Shown one piece after another: positions 25,811 to 34,476 of a stretch of 64,000 nt of DNA; position 1 is the stretch's first letter; the number at the start of each line of letters is the position of its first letter. The DNA lies in contig NZ_CADFEJ010000014.1 in assembly GCF_902833055.1 (NCBI RefSeq), forward strand, positions 1 to 64,000. Reading direction: 5' to 3'. The notes beneath the pieces are model-generated. The model was given only the letters and a program-made list of their open reading frames with translations. It searched no databases and had not been told where the DNA came from. The DNA comes from Burkholderia territorii (lineage in GTDB: Bacteria; Pseudomonadota; Gammaproteobacteria; Burkholderiales; Burkholderiaceae). The position numbers and the translations under genes were made by a program.

Positions 25811-26257
25811 ATGGAAGAACAGGACCGCGTCGCGATCTTGCAGCAATTCGGACGCACGTATCGCGCGTTCATGAGCGCGTTCGAAACGCACGTGGGGCAG
25901 CCGATGCCGCGCTGGCGCATCATGGTCGCGCTGCACACGATGGGCGGCCATGCGTCGCAGAAGAAGCTCGTGGAAGTGCTGCGCATCGATCCGGGCGCGC
26001 TCACGCGCCAGCTGAAGTCGCTCGATGCGCTCGGCTGGATCGAGCGCGCGTCCGACGCGCGCGACAACCGCGTGACCAACGTCACGCTGACCGAAGACGG
26101 GCGCGCCGCGTTCGCCGCCTGCCTGCCGCGCCGCAAGGCGTTCCTCGACCAGACGATGGCGCAACTGCCGGACGACGTGCTGACTGCGCTGTCGGGTGCG
26201 CTGGCGATGCTGGAGTCGCGGATCGCGGAAGCCGGCTCGACGCCGACGCCGCACTGA
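25811..26257 (+). CDS. MarR family transcriptional regulator
   Basis: A 148-residue winged-helix regulator. The DNA-binding part reads SQKKLVEVLRIDPGALTRQLKSL followed by the wing LGWIERASDARDNRVTNVTLT (each typical of MarR), flanked by N- and C-terminal dimerisation helices. It likely represses the upstream exporter gene through the palindrome at 24150-24163 and releases it upon binding a small aromatic or phenolic ligand (family knowledge plus inference). Confidence 0.9.
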   Translation: MEEQDRVAILQQFGRTYRAFMSAFETHVGQPMPRWRIMVALHTMGGHASQKKLVEVLRIDPGALTRQLKSLDALGWIERASDARDNRVTNVTLTEDGRAAFAACLPRRKAFLDQTMAQLPDDVLTALSGALAMLESRIAEAGSTPTPH

Positions 26258-26378
26258 AGAGCAGCGCGGCAGGCGGCCCGACGGGTGCATGCCGTCGGCC
26301 GCCAAGCGCCGGCAGGGCATCCGGGTCCTGAGAACCCGCCGCCGGCCGGCGTTTCACTTCATTTCATCCCGCTTCGGT

Positions 26379-26960
26379 TTACAGCTCGATACGCGTGCCC
26401 AGCACCGCGAGGAACTGCGCGAGCCATGCCGGATGCGCGGGCCACGCGGGCGCGGTGACAAACGGCGCGTCGGTCACGGCCGCATCGACCGGGATGTCCG
26501 CGTACTCGCCGCCCGCGAGCTTCACTTCCGGCGCGCAGGCCGGGTAGGCCGAGATGCGCTTGCCGCGGATCACGTCGGCGGCCGCGAGCAGCTGCGCCGC
26601 ATGGCAGATCGCGGCGATCGGCTTGCCGGCTTCGGCGAACGCGCGCACCAGCGCGATCACCTTCGCATCGAGACGCAGGTATTCGGGCGCGCGGCCGCCC
26701 GCGATCGCGAGCGCGTCGTAACCGGACGCCTCGACGTCGTCGAACGTCGCGTTCAGCGTGAAGTTGTGGCCGGGCTTTTCGGTGTAGGTCTGATCGCCCT
26801 CGAAATCGTGGATCGCGGTCTTGACCTTGTCGCCCGCGCGCTTGCCCGGGCAGACTGCATCGACGTGATGGCCGACGGCCTGCAGCGCCTGGAACGGCAC
26901 CATCGTTTCGTAGTCTTCGGCGAAATCGCCGGTCAGGAACAGGATCTTCTTCGCGGCCAT
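26379..26960 (-). CDS. DJ-1/PfpI family protein
   Basis: A 193-residue class I glutamine-amidotransferase-like protein. The nucleophile elbow is [10 protein letters not shown] with Cys119 followed by His120, and [12 protein letters not shown] precedes it; this is the PfpI/YhbO arrangement. Relatives act as glyoxalase III, deglycase-like or stress chaperones; which applies here is unknown. The ATG at 26960 has GGAGAAA six bases ahead; an in-frame ATG at 26972 overlaps that site and is less likely. Single gene. Confidence 0.88.
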   Translation of the reverse strand: MAAKKILFLTGDFAEDYETMVPFQALQAVGHHVDAVCPGKRAGDKVKTAIHDFEGDQTYTEKPGHNFTLNATFDDVEASGYDALAIAGGRAPEYLRLDAKVIALVRAFAEAGKPIAAICHAAQLLAAADVIRGKRISAYPACAPEVKLAGGEYADIPVDAAVTDAPFVTAPAWPAHPAWLAQFLAVLGTRIEL

Positions 26961-27121
26961 GGCTTTCTCCATTGAACAGCGTTGAGGGCCTGTTCGCGCC
27001 GCGTGCGGCAGACGGCGCTGCGGCGGCGAAGCGGCCCCGAGGACGAAAGCGCAGTGTACTCCGGCCGCTTGAAGCGCGCGTGACGGCCGCCCCGCGCGGC
27101 CGCGGGGCGGTGCGCGGGTTG

Positions 27122-28402
27122 TCAGAAGAAGGTTTCGACGACTTCCGTCACGCGGAACTGCGGATCGAGGACGAGCAGCTGGCGCCACTTGTCGAACGTC
27201 AGGCACGGGTGCGAGATGTCGAACGCGACCATGTCGCCGACCTTCACGTCCGCACCCGGCGGGATCTGCAGGTACGCATGCTGGTCCATCATTCCGGTGA
27301 CGGCCCAGCCTTCGCTCGCGGCGACATCGCGCGGCGCGTCGTCGCGCCCCGGGCGGAAGTGGCGCGCCGGCTCGGGCAGGCCCGCGTCGAACGCCGCGTC
27401 GCGCTTGCCGAGCGCGACGATCGCGCGATCCGGCTCCGGCACCGATTGCACGTACGCCCACAGCTGCAGCGCCGGAAGCAGCCCTTCGCCCATCCTGCGG
27501 GCGGTCGGGTTGCGCGCGAACACGTCGGTCTGCGCCTTCTTGTAGATGCCGACGTCGTGCGTCAGGTAGCAGCCCGGGCGCAGCACGACTTCCGCGAAAC
27601 CGGCGTCGGACGCCTTCGCGAATTCCTCCGCGACCACGTCGTACCACGCCGAGCCCGCGCCCGACAGGATCGCCGGCGTGCGCGCGAAACGGCCGGCTTC
27701 GGCCAGCGCTCGCGTGAGCGCGACCGCGTCCTGCAGGAACGCGCGGATCTCGCCTTCCTCCTTCAGCACGCCTTCGTAGAGTTCGATGCCGGCCAGCTTC
27801 AGCGTGTCCGGATAGCGCGCGATCGCATCGAGCACGGCCTCGCGTTGCGCGGCGTCGCGCACGCCCGCGCGACCGCCCGGCACGCCGAGCTCGATCAGCA
27901 CGTTCAGCGTCCGTTTCGCTTCGCCGAAGAAGCGGCCGAGCTGGTCGACGCCGTCGGCCGAATCGACGAGGCAGAAGAATTCGAACTCGGGATCGGACAG
28001 CAACTGGGCGATGATCGCCATGTTCTGCCGGCCGACCAGCTGGTTCGCGAGCAGCACGCGCCGCACGCCGCCGTGATACGCGGCCTGCGTCTGGTGCGCG
28101 GTCGCGAGCGTGATGCCCCATGCGCCGGCGTCGAGCTGGCGGCGGAACAGTTGCGGCGCCATCGTCGTCTTGCCGTGCGGTGCGAACTGCACGCCGTATT
28201 GCTGGACGAACGCCTGCATCCAGTTCAGATTGTGTTCGATGCGATCCGCATACAGCACGGCGGCCGGCAGGCTGACGTCTTCCGCGAGCAGGTTCCACTC
28301 GAGGCGGCCCGCGTCGTCGAGCGGCACGCTCGCGCTCGGCAGGTTGCCGAGACCCTTGCCCAACGGATTGATTGTCGGTTCCTGATAGTTTGTAACTTTC
28401 AT
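27122..28402 (-). CDS. D-amino acid deaminase, D-threonine aldolase/DSD1-like PLP enzyme
   Basis: A 426-residue fold-type III (alanine-racemase-like) PLP enzyme. The cofactor lysine is expected at Lys78 in [11 protein letters not shown]; the C-terminal metal-binding His/Cys pair of the DSD1/D-threonine aldolase family is seen near [10 protein letters not shown]. It should act on a D-hydroxy or D-amino acid, giving a 2-keto acid via an enamine. It diverges from the RpiR regulator and the D-aminoacylase-ridA genes, which supports D-amino-acid catabolism. The ATG at 28402 (MKVTNYQEP) is preferred; upstream ATGs lack matching sequence. Confidence 0.85.
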   Translation of the reverse strand: MKVTNYQEPTINPLGKGLGNLPSASVPLDDAGRLEWNLLAEDVSLPAAVLYADRIEHNLNWMQAFVQQYGVQFAPHGKTTMAPQLFRRQLDAGAWGITLATAHQTQAAYHGGVRRVLLANQLVGRQNMAIIAQLLSDPEFEFFCLVDSADGVDQLGRFFGEAKRTLNVLIELGVPGGRAGVRDAAQREAVLDAIARYPDTLKLAGIELYEGVLKEEGEIRAFLQDAVALTRALAEAGRFARTPAILSGAGSAWYDVVAEEFAKASDAGFAEVVLRPGCYLTHDVGIYKKAQTDVFARNPTARRMGEGLLPALQLWAYVQSVPEPDRAIVALGKRDAAFDAGLPEPARHFRPGRDDAPRDVAASEGWAVTGMMDQHAYLQIPPGADVKVGDMVAFDISHPCLTFDKWRQLLVLDPQFRVTEVVETFF

Positions 28403-28440
28403 GTCATCCCGCTCCATCATCACTATGCATTGCATTGAAG

Positions 28441-28470
28441 TTGACATGGAAATGGTACAGAAAGTAGCAT
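28441..28470 (+). promoter_or_regulatory. Candidate sigma-70 promoter of the D-amino-acid operon
   Basis: TTGACA (28441-28446, perfect -35) then 18 bases and TAGCAT (28465-28470, 4/6 to the -10 consensus). Predicted start of transcription is near 28477, immediately before the palindrome at 28481-28497. Confidence 0.5.
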
Positions 28471-28480
28471 CGACGCGGTA

Positions 28481-28497
28481 ATGTTATTTAGTAACAT
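28481..28497. promoter_or_regulatory. Palindromic operator candidate for the RpiR regulator
   Basis: ATGTTATTTAGTAACAT: perfect 6-bp arms with a 5-base spacer, AT-rich in a very GC-rich genome. It lies in the divergent region between the deaminase and the regulator and just after the predicted transcription start, a good place for autoregulation by the RpiR protein. It contains the first candidate ATG of that gene, so translation probably starts downstream. Confidence 0.5.
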
Positions 28498-29458
28498 GAG
28501 CCGCCACACGCTCTTTCAGCAGATGAATTCGCCAGCTACCCCGTCCGCTCCGTTCGCGGCCGAGCCTTCGGCTTCGGTCGCCCGACCGGTCCTCGACATC
28601 GTCGCGCGGATCGCCGAATGCGCGCCGGACCTGCGCGAGGCCGAACGCAAGGTCGCCGCCTTCATCCTCGCCGATCTCGCGCGCGCCGCGCGGGCGAGCA
28701 TCGGCGCGCTCGCGCGCGACGCGGGCGTCAGCGTCGCGACGGTCACGCGTTTCGCGAAGGCCGTCGGCTGCCGCGACGTGCGCGAACTGAAAGTGCTCGT
28801 CGCGCAGGCGGCGGCGGTCGGCCAGCGCTTCCTGGTGCCGGCCGACGCGCATCCCGAACAAGACGCGAGCCCCGCATCGGTCGTCTACGACGAGATCCGC
28901 GTGGCGCTCGCGCACAACCACCAGCTGCTGCGCAACACGTCGTTCGACGCGGCGGCCGACCTGCTCGCCGGCGCGAAGATGATCTACGTGTACGGGCAGG
29001 GCGGCGGCTCGACCGCGCTCGCCGATGAACTGCGCTTCCGGCTCGTGCGCTTCGGCCGGCCGGTGGCGAGCTACCAGGACAGCCTGCTGCAGCGGATGGT
29101 GGCGGCGACGCTGTCGCGCGACGCCGTGGTCGTCGCGCTGTCGGTGAGCGGGCGCGTGCCCGAACTGCACGAAAGCTGCCGGCTCGCGAAGCGCTACGGC
29201 GCGAAGCTGATCGCGATCACCGCGCCGGCGTCGCCGCTCGCGAAGCTGGCCGATCATCTGATTCCGGTGGTCGCGTTCGAAACCGATTTCATTTACAAGC
29301 CGTCGACATCGCGCTACGCGATGATGATGGCGATCGACGTGCTCGTCACCGGGGTCGCATTGCGGCTCGGCGATGCGGGCCGAGAATCGCTGCGCCGCAT
29401 CAAGCATGCGCTCGATGCGCATCGCGGCGGCGGAGACCGTCAACCGGTAGGAGACTGA
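28481..29458 (+). CDS. MurR/RpiR family transcriptional regulator
   Basis: Up to 325 residues. An N-terminal HTH_6 domain (AERKVAAFILADLARAAR, then GVSVATVTRFAKAVGC as the recognition helix) is joined to a C-terminal SIS sugar-phosphate-binding domain (MIYVYGQGGGSTALADEL; VVVALSVSGRVPELHE). It likely controls this operon and the divergent deaminase, with a D-amino acid or related metabolite as ligand. Start is uncertain: ATG at 28481 and 28496 lie in or at the palindrome, ATG at 28523 lies after it, and none has a good ribosome binding site. The D-aminoacylase ATG follows the stop by 2 bases. Confidence 0.88.
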   Translation: MLFSNMSRHTLFQQMNSPATPSAPFAAEPSASVARPVLDIVARIAECAPDLREAERKVAAFILADLARAARASIGALARDAGVSVATVTRFAKAVGCRDVRELKVLVAQAAAVGQRFLVPADAHPEQDASPASVVYDEIRVALAHNHQLLRNTSFDAAADLLAGAKMIYVYGQGGGSTALADELRFRLVRFGRPVASYQDSLLQRMVAATLSRDAVVVALSVSGRVPELHESCRLAKRYGAKLIAITAPASPLAKLADHLIPVVAFETDFIYKPSTSRYAMMMAIDVLVTGVALRLGDAGRESLRRIKHALDAHRGGGDRQPVGD

Positions 29459-29460
29459 CC

Positions 29461-30942
29461 ATGCATTCGCATCCCGAAGCCGCCGATACGCTGATCGTCG
29501 GCGCGCAGTTGTACGACGGTACCGGCGCGCCGCCCGTCACGCGCGACGTCGCGATTCGCAACGGCGTGATCGCGGCGATCGGCAACCTGTCGAACTGGCT
29601 TGCCGAGACCGTCGTCGATGCGAACGGCCGCGCGCTCGCACCGGGCTTCGTCGACGTGCACACGCACGACGACACGCACGTGATCCGCGCACCCGAAATG
29701 CTGCCGAAGATCTCGCAGGGCGTGACGACGGTGATCGTCGGCAACTGCGGGATCAGCGCGTCGCCGGTGACGCTCGCGGGCGATCCGCCCGACCCGATGA
29801 ACCTGCTCGGCGATCGCGCCGCGTTCCGCTACCCGACCTTCGCCGCGTATGTCGCGGCCGTCAACGACGCGCGGCCGGCCGTGAACGTCGCGGCGCTCGT
29901 CGGGCACACGGCGCTGCGCAACAACCAGATGGACCGCCTCGACCGCGCGGCGACCGACGGCGAAATCGCCGGAATGCGCACGCAGCTCGAGGAGGCGCTC
30001 GCGAACGGCGCGCTCGGGCTGTCGTCGGGCCTCGCGTATGGCTCCGCGTTCGCGGCGCCGGCCGAGGAAGTGATGGCGCTCGCCGAGCCGCTCGCGAACG
30101 CGGGCGCGCTGTACACGACGCACATGCGCACCGAGTTCGACGCGATCCTCGACGCGATGGACGAAGCGTACCGCGTCGGCCGTCACGCGCGGGTGCCGGT
30201 CGTGATCTCGCACCTGAAATGCGCGGGCCCGTCGAACTGGGGGCGCAGCACCGAAGTGCTCGCGTCGCTCGAAGGTGCGCGCCGCTACCAGCCGGTCGGC
30301 TGCGACTGCTATCCGTACAGCCGCAGCTCGTCGACGCTCGACCTGAAGCAGGTGACGGGCGACATCGACATCACGATCACATGGTCGCAGCCGCATCCGG
30401 AAGTCGCGGGCAAGCTGCTGAAGGCGATCGCGGCCGACTGGGGCGTGACCGAGCAGGAGGCCGCGCAGCGCATCCGCCCTGCCGGCGCCGTGTACCACAA
30501 CATGTCCGAGGACGACGTGCGGCGGATCCTGTCGCATCCGGCGACGATGGTCGGCTCGGACGGCCTGCCGAACGATCCGCTGCCGCACCCGCGGCTCTGG
30601 GGCGCGTTTCCGCGCGTGCTCGGCCATTACGTGCGCGACACGAACCTGCTGCCGCTCGAGGAAGCGATCCGCAAGATGACGTCGCTGTCCGCGCGCCGCT
30701 TCGGGATTGCGCGGCGCGGCGAAGTGCATGTCGGCTACCACGCGGATCTCGTGCTGTTCGATCCGGCGCGCGTGATCGATGCCGCGACGTTCGAGCAGCC
30801 GCAGCAGCCCGCACACGGGATCGACGCGGTGTGGGTGAACGGCGTGCTGACCTACGAGAACGGCCAGCCGACCGGCGCGCGCGCCGGCGGTTTCGTCGCG
30901 CGCGGCGAGCGCGTGCCGGCGAGTGCCGAAGCCGCGTTCTGA
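29461..30942 (+). CDS. N-acyl-D-amino-acid deacylase (D-aminoacylase)
   Basis: A 493-residue zinc amidohydrolase that removes the acyl group from N-acyl-D-amino acids. Metal site DVHTHDD (His67, His69), the Cys97 bridging residue in VGNCGISASP typical of this branch, later histidines in ALVGHTALRNNQ and YTTHMRTEFD, and the metal Asp in MVGSDGLPND near the end. Length fits known D-aminoacylases (about 480-490). AGGAG precedes the ATG. Directly downstream of the RpiR gene and followed by ridA, it forms the catabolic core of the module. Confidence 0.9.
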   Translation: MHSHPEAADTLIVGAQLYDGTGAPPVTRDVAIRNGVIAAIGNLSNWLAETVVDANGRALAPGFVDVHTHDDTHVIRAPEMLPKISQGVTTVIVGNCGISASPVTLAGDPPDPMNLLGDRAAFRYPTFAAYVAAVNDARPAVNVAALVGHTALRNNQMDRLDRAATDGEIAGMRTQLEEALANGALGLSSGLAYGSAFAAPAEEVMALAEPLANAGALYTTHMRTEFDAILDAMDEAYRVGRHARVPVVISHLKCAGPSNWGRSTEVLASLEGARRYQPVGCDCYPYSRSSSTLDLKQVTGDIDITITWSQPHPEVAGKLLKAIAADWGVTEQEAAQRIRPAGAVYHNMSEDDVRRILSHPATMVGSDGLPNDPLPHPRLWGAFPRVLGHYVRDTNLLPLEEAIRKMTSLSARRFGIARRGEVHVGYHADLVLFDPARVIDAATFEQPQQPAHGIDAVWVNGVLTYENGQPTGARAGGFVARGERVPASAEAAF

Positions 30943-31065
30943 GCGCGGCTCCGATCCGATTTGCCGCGTGCGCCATGTCGGCGCGCGCATCCGCAACCGT
31001 GCGTTGCATGGAACCGGCACTGGCGCTTGCATGCCGATGCCGGTCGACAACCAAGGAGTGAAACG

Positions 31066-31452
31066 ATGAAGCGATATGGCGTGGGCGAAGCGAAGGGTAC
31101 GGGCGGCCAGGTGATGCCGTTTGCACGCGCGGTCGAGGCCGACGGCTGGCTGTATGTGTCGGGCCAGACGCCGATGGTGAACGGCGAGGTCGTCGAAGGC
31201 GGGATCGTCACGCAGTCGAAGCAGGCGATCGAGAACGTGATCGCGATTCTGAAGGAAGCCGGCTACGGCCTCGAACACGTCGTGCGCTGCGGCGTGTGGC
31301 TCGACGACGCACGCGATTTCGCGTCGTTCAACAGGGTGTTCGTGTCGTACTTCGGCGAGCATCCGCCGGCACGCGCGTGCGTGCAGTCGAGCATGGTGAT
31401 CGACTGCAAGGTCGAGGTCGATTGCATCGCTTACAAGGCGCCGGCGAAGTAA
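31066..31452 (+). CDS. RidA family enamine/imine deaminase
   Basis: A 128-residue RidA (YjgF/YER057c/UK114) protein, which hydrolyses reactive 2-aminoacrylate-type enamines released by PLP dehydratases. The core pattern is LYVSGQTPMVNGEVV, QAIENVIAILKEAG and the ARACVQSSM strand; the usual catalytic Arg is in ARACV. Placed after the D-aminoacylase and across from a DSD1-like deaminase, it fits clearance of that enzyme's intermediate. The ATG at 31066 has AAGGAGTG seven bases ahead. Confidence 0.9.
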   Translation: MKRYGVGEAKGTGGQVMPFARAVEADGWLYVSGQTPMVNGEVVEGGIVTQSKQAIENVIAILKEAGYGLEHVVRCGVWLDDARDFASFNRVFVSYFGEHPPARACVQSSMVIDCKVEVDCIAYKAPAK

Positions 31453-31480
31453 CGCGCCCGCGCAGTCCGCTGCGCACAGT

Positions 31481-31518
31481 GAAACAGCCCCGCGGGCGCG
31501 AGCCGGCGGGGCTGTTTC
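31481..31518. terminator. Bidirectional terminator between ridA and queF
   Basis: Perfect 13-bp inverted repeat: GAAACAGCCCCGC (31481-31493) and GCGGGGCTGTTTC (31506-31518) with a 12-base loop. It sits between convergent genes and offers short T-runs to both strands. Confidence 0.85.
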
Positions 31519-31540
31519 GTTTCCGGCGGGCCGGTGTTAC

Positions 31541-32365
31541 TTACTGCCGCGCGGTCCGCGCGTTGTCCGGCATCGGCTGGTTGTAGTTCGTGCGGAACGG
31601 ATTGATGTCGAGGCCGCCGCGGCGCGTATAGCGCGCATACACGGCAAGCTTCACCGGTTTGCACGCATGCAGGATGTCGAGGAAGATGCGCTCGACGCAC
31701 TGCTCGTGAAAGCCCGTGTGATTGCGGAACGAGATGATGTAGCGCAGCAGCCCCGCGTGATCGATCTGCGGCCCGACGTAGTGAATCTGCACGCTGCCCC
31801 AGTCGGGCTGGCCGGTGACCGGGCAGTTCGAGCGCAGCAGGTCGGACACCAGCGTCTCCTCGACGGGCGCTTCGTCCTCGGCGGCCGACAGCAGCGACGG
31901 ATCGGGTTCGTACACGTCGGTGTCGAGGTCGAGCCGGTCGAGCGACAACCCGTCGAGCTCTTCCATCTGCAGCTTGCCGAAATCGTGCGGCGACACCAGC
32001 TGCACCGACACGCTCGCGCCGCACGCGGCGGACACGTCGCGCTTGAGCACGTCGCGCACCGTGTCGACCGAGTCGAACTTCGATTGCGCGAACGAGCCGA
32101 GATACAGCTTGAACGACTTCGATTCGACGATGTTCGGCGATTCGGCCGGCACGAAGAACGTCGCGACCGCGAGCTGCGGCTTGCCGCGCGCGTTGAGCCA
32201 CGACAGCTCGTAAGCGTTCCAGATGTCGGTGCCGAAGAACGGCAGCGCCGACGTGATGCCGAGCTGCTCGCGCGAGCCGGCGCGCGGGATCGGGAACAGC
32301 AGCGACGCGTCGTACTGCGCAGCGTAGACGGTCGCCTTGCCCAGCGGGGAATGTTCGGGATTCAT
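31541..32365 (-). CDS. queF: NADPH-dependent 7-cyano-7-deazaguanine reductase
   Basis: Reduces preQ0 to preQ1 in queuosine tRNA modification. The 274-residue length marks the long (YqfQ/E. coli-type) form of tandem T-fold domains. The catalytic site is [10 protein letters not shown] with Cys181 forming the thioimide and Asp188 as the acid, and [10 protein letters not shown] (with the zinc/substrate Glu) follows. N-terminal [13 protein letters not shown] is the NADPH-binding QueF signature region. It lies 12 bp after ilvA and is probably cotranscribed, with no functional link visible. Confidence 0.96.
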   Translation of the reverse strand: MNPEHSPLGKATVYAAQYDASLLFPIPRAGSREQLGITSALPFFGTDIWNAYELSWLNARGKPQLAVATFFVPAESPNIVESKSFKLYLGSFAQSKFDSVDTVRDVLKRDVSAACGASVSVQLVSPHDFGKLQMEELDGLSLDRLDLDTDVYEPDPSLLSAAEDEAPVEETLVSDLLRSNCPVTGQPDWGSVQIHYVGPQIDHAGLLRYIISFRNHTGFHEQCVERIFLDILHACKPVKLAVYARYTRRGGLDINPFRTNYNQPMPDNARTARQ

Positions 32366-32377
32366 TGCACGAAGCCT

Positions 32378-33901
32378 TTACGACAGGAAGAGGCGGTAAG
32401 CCGGATTGGCGCTCTCTTCGACATACGGATAGCCGAGCGCCGCGAGGAAGCGTTCGAATTCGGCGCGATCGGCCTGCGGCACCTGCAGCCCGACGAGAAT
32501 CGAGCTGTAGTCCGCGCCCTGGTTGCGGTAGTGGAACAGGCTGATGTTCCAGTCCGGTGCCATCGACGACAGGAACTTCATCAGCGCGCCCGGCCGCTCC
32601 GGGAATTCGAAGCGGAACAGGCGTTCGTCGAGCGCGAGCGGCGAGCGCCCGCCCACCATGTAGCGGATGTGTTCCTTCGACAGCTCGTCGTGCGTCAGGT
32701 CGACGGTCTTGAAACCGTGCGACTCGAAATTCGCGGCGATCCCGGCCGATTCGCCGCGTCGCCTGATCTGCACGCCGACGAAGATGTGCGCGGACTTCTC
32801 GTCGGCGATACGGTAGTTGAACTCGGTCACGTTGCGATCGCCGACGAGCGAGCAGAACCGCTTGAAGCTGCCGCGCTCCTCGGGGATCGTGACGGCGAAC
32901 ACGGCTTCGCGCGCCTCGCCGACTTCCGCGCGTTCGGCGACGAAGCGCATCCGGTCGAAGTTCATGTTCGCGCCGGACGTGACCGCGACGAGCGTCTGGT
33001 TCTCGATGCCTTCGCGTTCCGCGTAGCGTTTCGCGCCCGCGACCGCGAGCGCGCCGGACGGCTCGAGCACGCTGCGCGTGTCCTGGAACACGTCCTTGAT
33101 CGCCGCGCACAGCGCGTCGGTGTCGACCGTCAGCACGCCGTCGAGGAACTCGCTGCAGAGCCGGAAGGTTTCCTCGCCGACGAGTTTCACCGCGGTGCCG
33201 TCCGCGAACAGGCCGACCTCGCTCAGCTCGACGCGCGCGCCCTTCTGCAGCGACTGCGCCATCGCGCACGAATCCTCGGCCTGCACGCCGAACACCTTGA
33301 TTTCCGGCCGCACCGCCTTGACGTAGGCCGCCACGCCGGCCGCGAGCCCGCCGCCGCCGATCGGCACGAAGATCGCGTGAATCGGCCCCTGGTGCTGACG
33401 CAGGATTTCCATCGCGATCGTGCCCTGGCCGGCGATCACGTAAGGATCGTCGAACGGGTGGACGAACGTGAGGTCGCGCTCCGCCTGCACCTTGACCGCG
33501 TGCGCGTACGCATCGCTGTACGACTCGCCCGCCTGGATCACCTCGACGCTCGGGCCGCCGTGCGCACGTACCGCGTCGACCTTCACCTGCGGCGTCGTCA
33601 CGGGCACGACGATCACGGCCTTGATGCCCATTCGTGCCGCCGAGAACGCGACGCCCTGCGCATGATTGCCGGCCGATGCCGTAATCACCCCGCGCGCGAG
33701 CGCGTCGGCCGGAATGTGCGCCATCTTGTTGTACGCGCCGCGCAGCTTGAACGAGAACACCGGCTGGTTGTCCTCGCGCTTCAGGTAGACGGGGTTGCGC
33801 AGTCGGGCCGACAGGTTGCGGGCGGGTTCGAGTTCCGTCTCGAGCGCGACGTCGTAGACGCGCGCGGTGAGGATTTTCTTCAGGTAATCGTGGGTGGCCA
33901 T
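32378..33901 (-). CDS. ilvA: Threonine ammonia-lyase, biosynthetic
   Basis: PLP-dependent deamination of threonine to 2-ketobutyrate, the first step to isoleucine. The 507-residue product has the catalytic domain with PLP Lys52 in VFSFKLRGAYNK, SAGNHAQGVA and the phosphate loop PIGGGGLAAG, then two C-terminal ACT-like regulatory domains (from about residue 330: EERGSFKRFCSLVG and FRFEFPERPGALMKFL), so feedback inhibition by isoleucine is expected. Start ATG at 33901 gives the usual MATHDYLKKIL. It is first in an operon with queF. Confidence 0.96.
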   Translation of the reverse strand: MATHDYLKKILTARVYDVALETELEPARNLSARLRNPVYLKREDNQPVFSFKLRGAYNKMAHIPADALARGVITASAGNHAQGVAFSAARMGIKAVIVVPVTTPQVKVDAVRAHGGPSVEVIQAGESYSDAYAHAVKVQAERDLTFVHPFDDPYVIAGQGTIAMEILRQHQGPIHAIFVPIGGGGLAAGVAAYVKAVRPEIKVFGVQAEDSCAMAQSLQKGARVELSEVGLFADGTAVKLVGEETFRLCSEFLDGVLTVDTDALCAAIKDVFQDTRSVLEPSGALAVAGAKRYAEREGIENQTLVAVTSGANMNFDRMRFVAERAEVGEAREAVFAVTIPEERGSFKRFCSLVGDRNVTEFNYRIADEKSAHIFVGVQIRRRGESAGIAANFESHGFKTVDLTHDELSKEHIRYMVGGRSPLALDERLFRFEFPERPGALMKFLSSMAPDWNISLFHYRNQGADYSSILVGLQVPQADRAEFERFLAALGYPYVEESANPAYRLFLS

Positions 33902-34476
33902 GGGCGCTCGCGTGCGGTGCGGAAGCAGACAGTAAAGGATCAATGATAGCGCCAAGGGTCCGTCCGCACGCAAGCGGCATGCCGGGTGCACGGGCGCGCA
34001 AGCGCGGCGGCGGGCGGGTTTGCCGCGCGGAGCGTCCCTTTTTACCGATTTAACTGCATGGTTACCGACCGGACGGACGGCGAATGCCGGCGCGAAAGCG
34101 CGCCGACGCAGGCCCGGCGCGGGTTGCGGCGAAAGCCCCACGACCTGTCCGGCGTCTCACAGGCGGGCCGATCATGGGTTAGAATTCCGTTTTGAATCAA
34201 GGATCGGAAGATGCAGAGGCACCCTCGGATCGCCCCGTTGAAGCCGACGCCGCGCGCAGCCAGCCCCGCGGCGGAGCGGCATGCGCGCCGCGCGCGATCG
34301 TGCTGATGGCTCCGAGTGCCGCCAGGCTTTGCCGGCCGGAAGCGGTGAGTCCCGACCCGCTCCCGCCCGATGCGAGATAGTCGCGCGCCTGGCACCAGAA
34401 CAGATTTCCCCAAGATTGCGCCCACGCGCTTGCCGACGCCCGTGCACGGTGTATCGGCCCTCCGAGTCGTCCGAAC
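33902..34476. other. 575-bp divergent region between ilvA and the giant oxidoreductase
   Basis: No gene is supported. It must hold promoters in both directions. On the minus strand TATCAT at 33943-33948 is a -10-like box for ilvA; on the plus strand TAGAAT at 34180-34185 within GGTTAGAATTCC is a -10-like box for the oxidoreductase, leaving a leader of nearly 290 bases. Neither has a clear -35. Confidence 0.4.

Noticed and set aside
34192..34380. Small frame in the ilvA-oxidoreductase gap as a possible short protein
   Set aside because: It begins with TTG without ribosome binding site and is Ala/Pro/Arg-rich low-complexity sequence with no family likeness.
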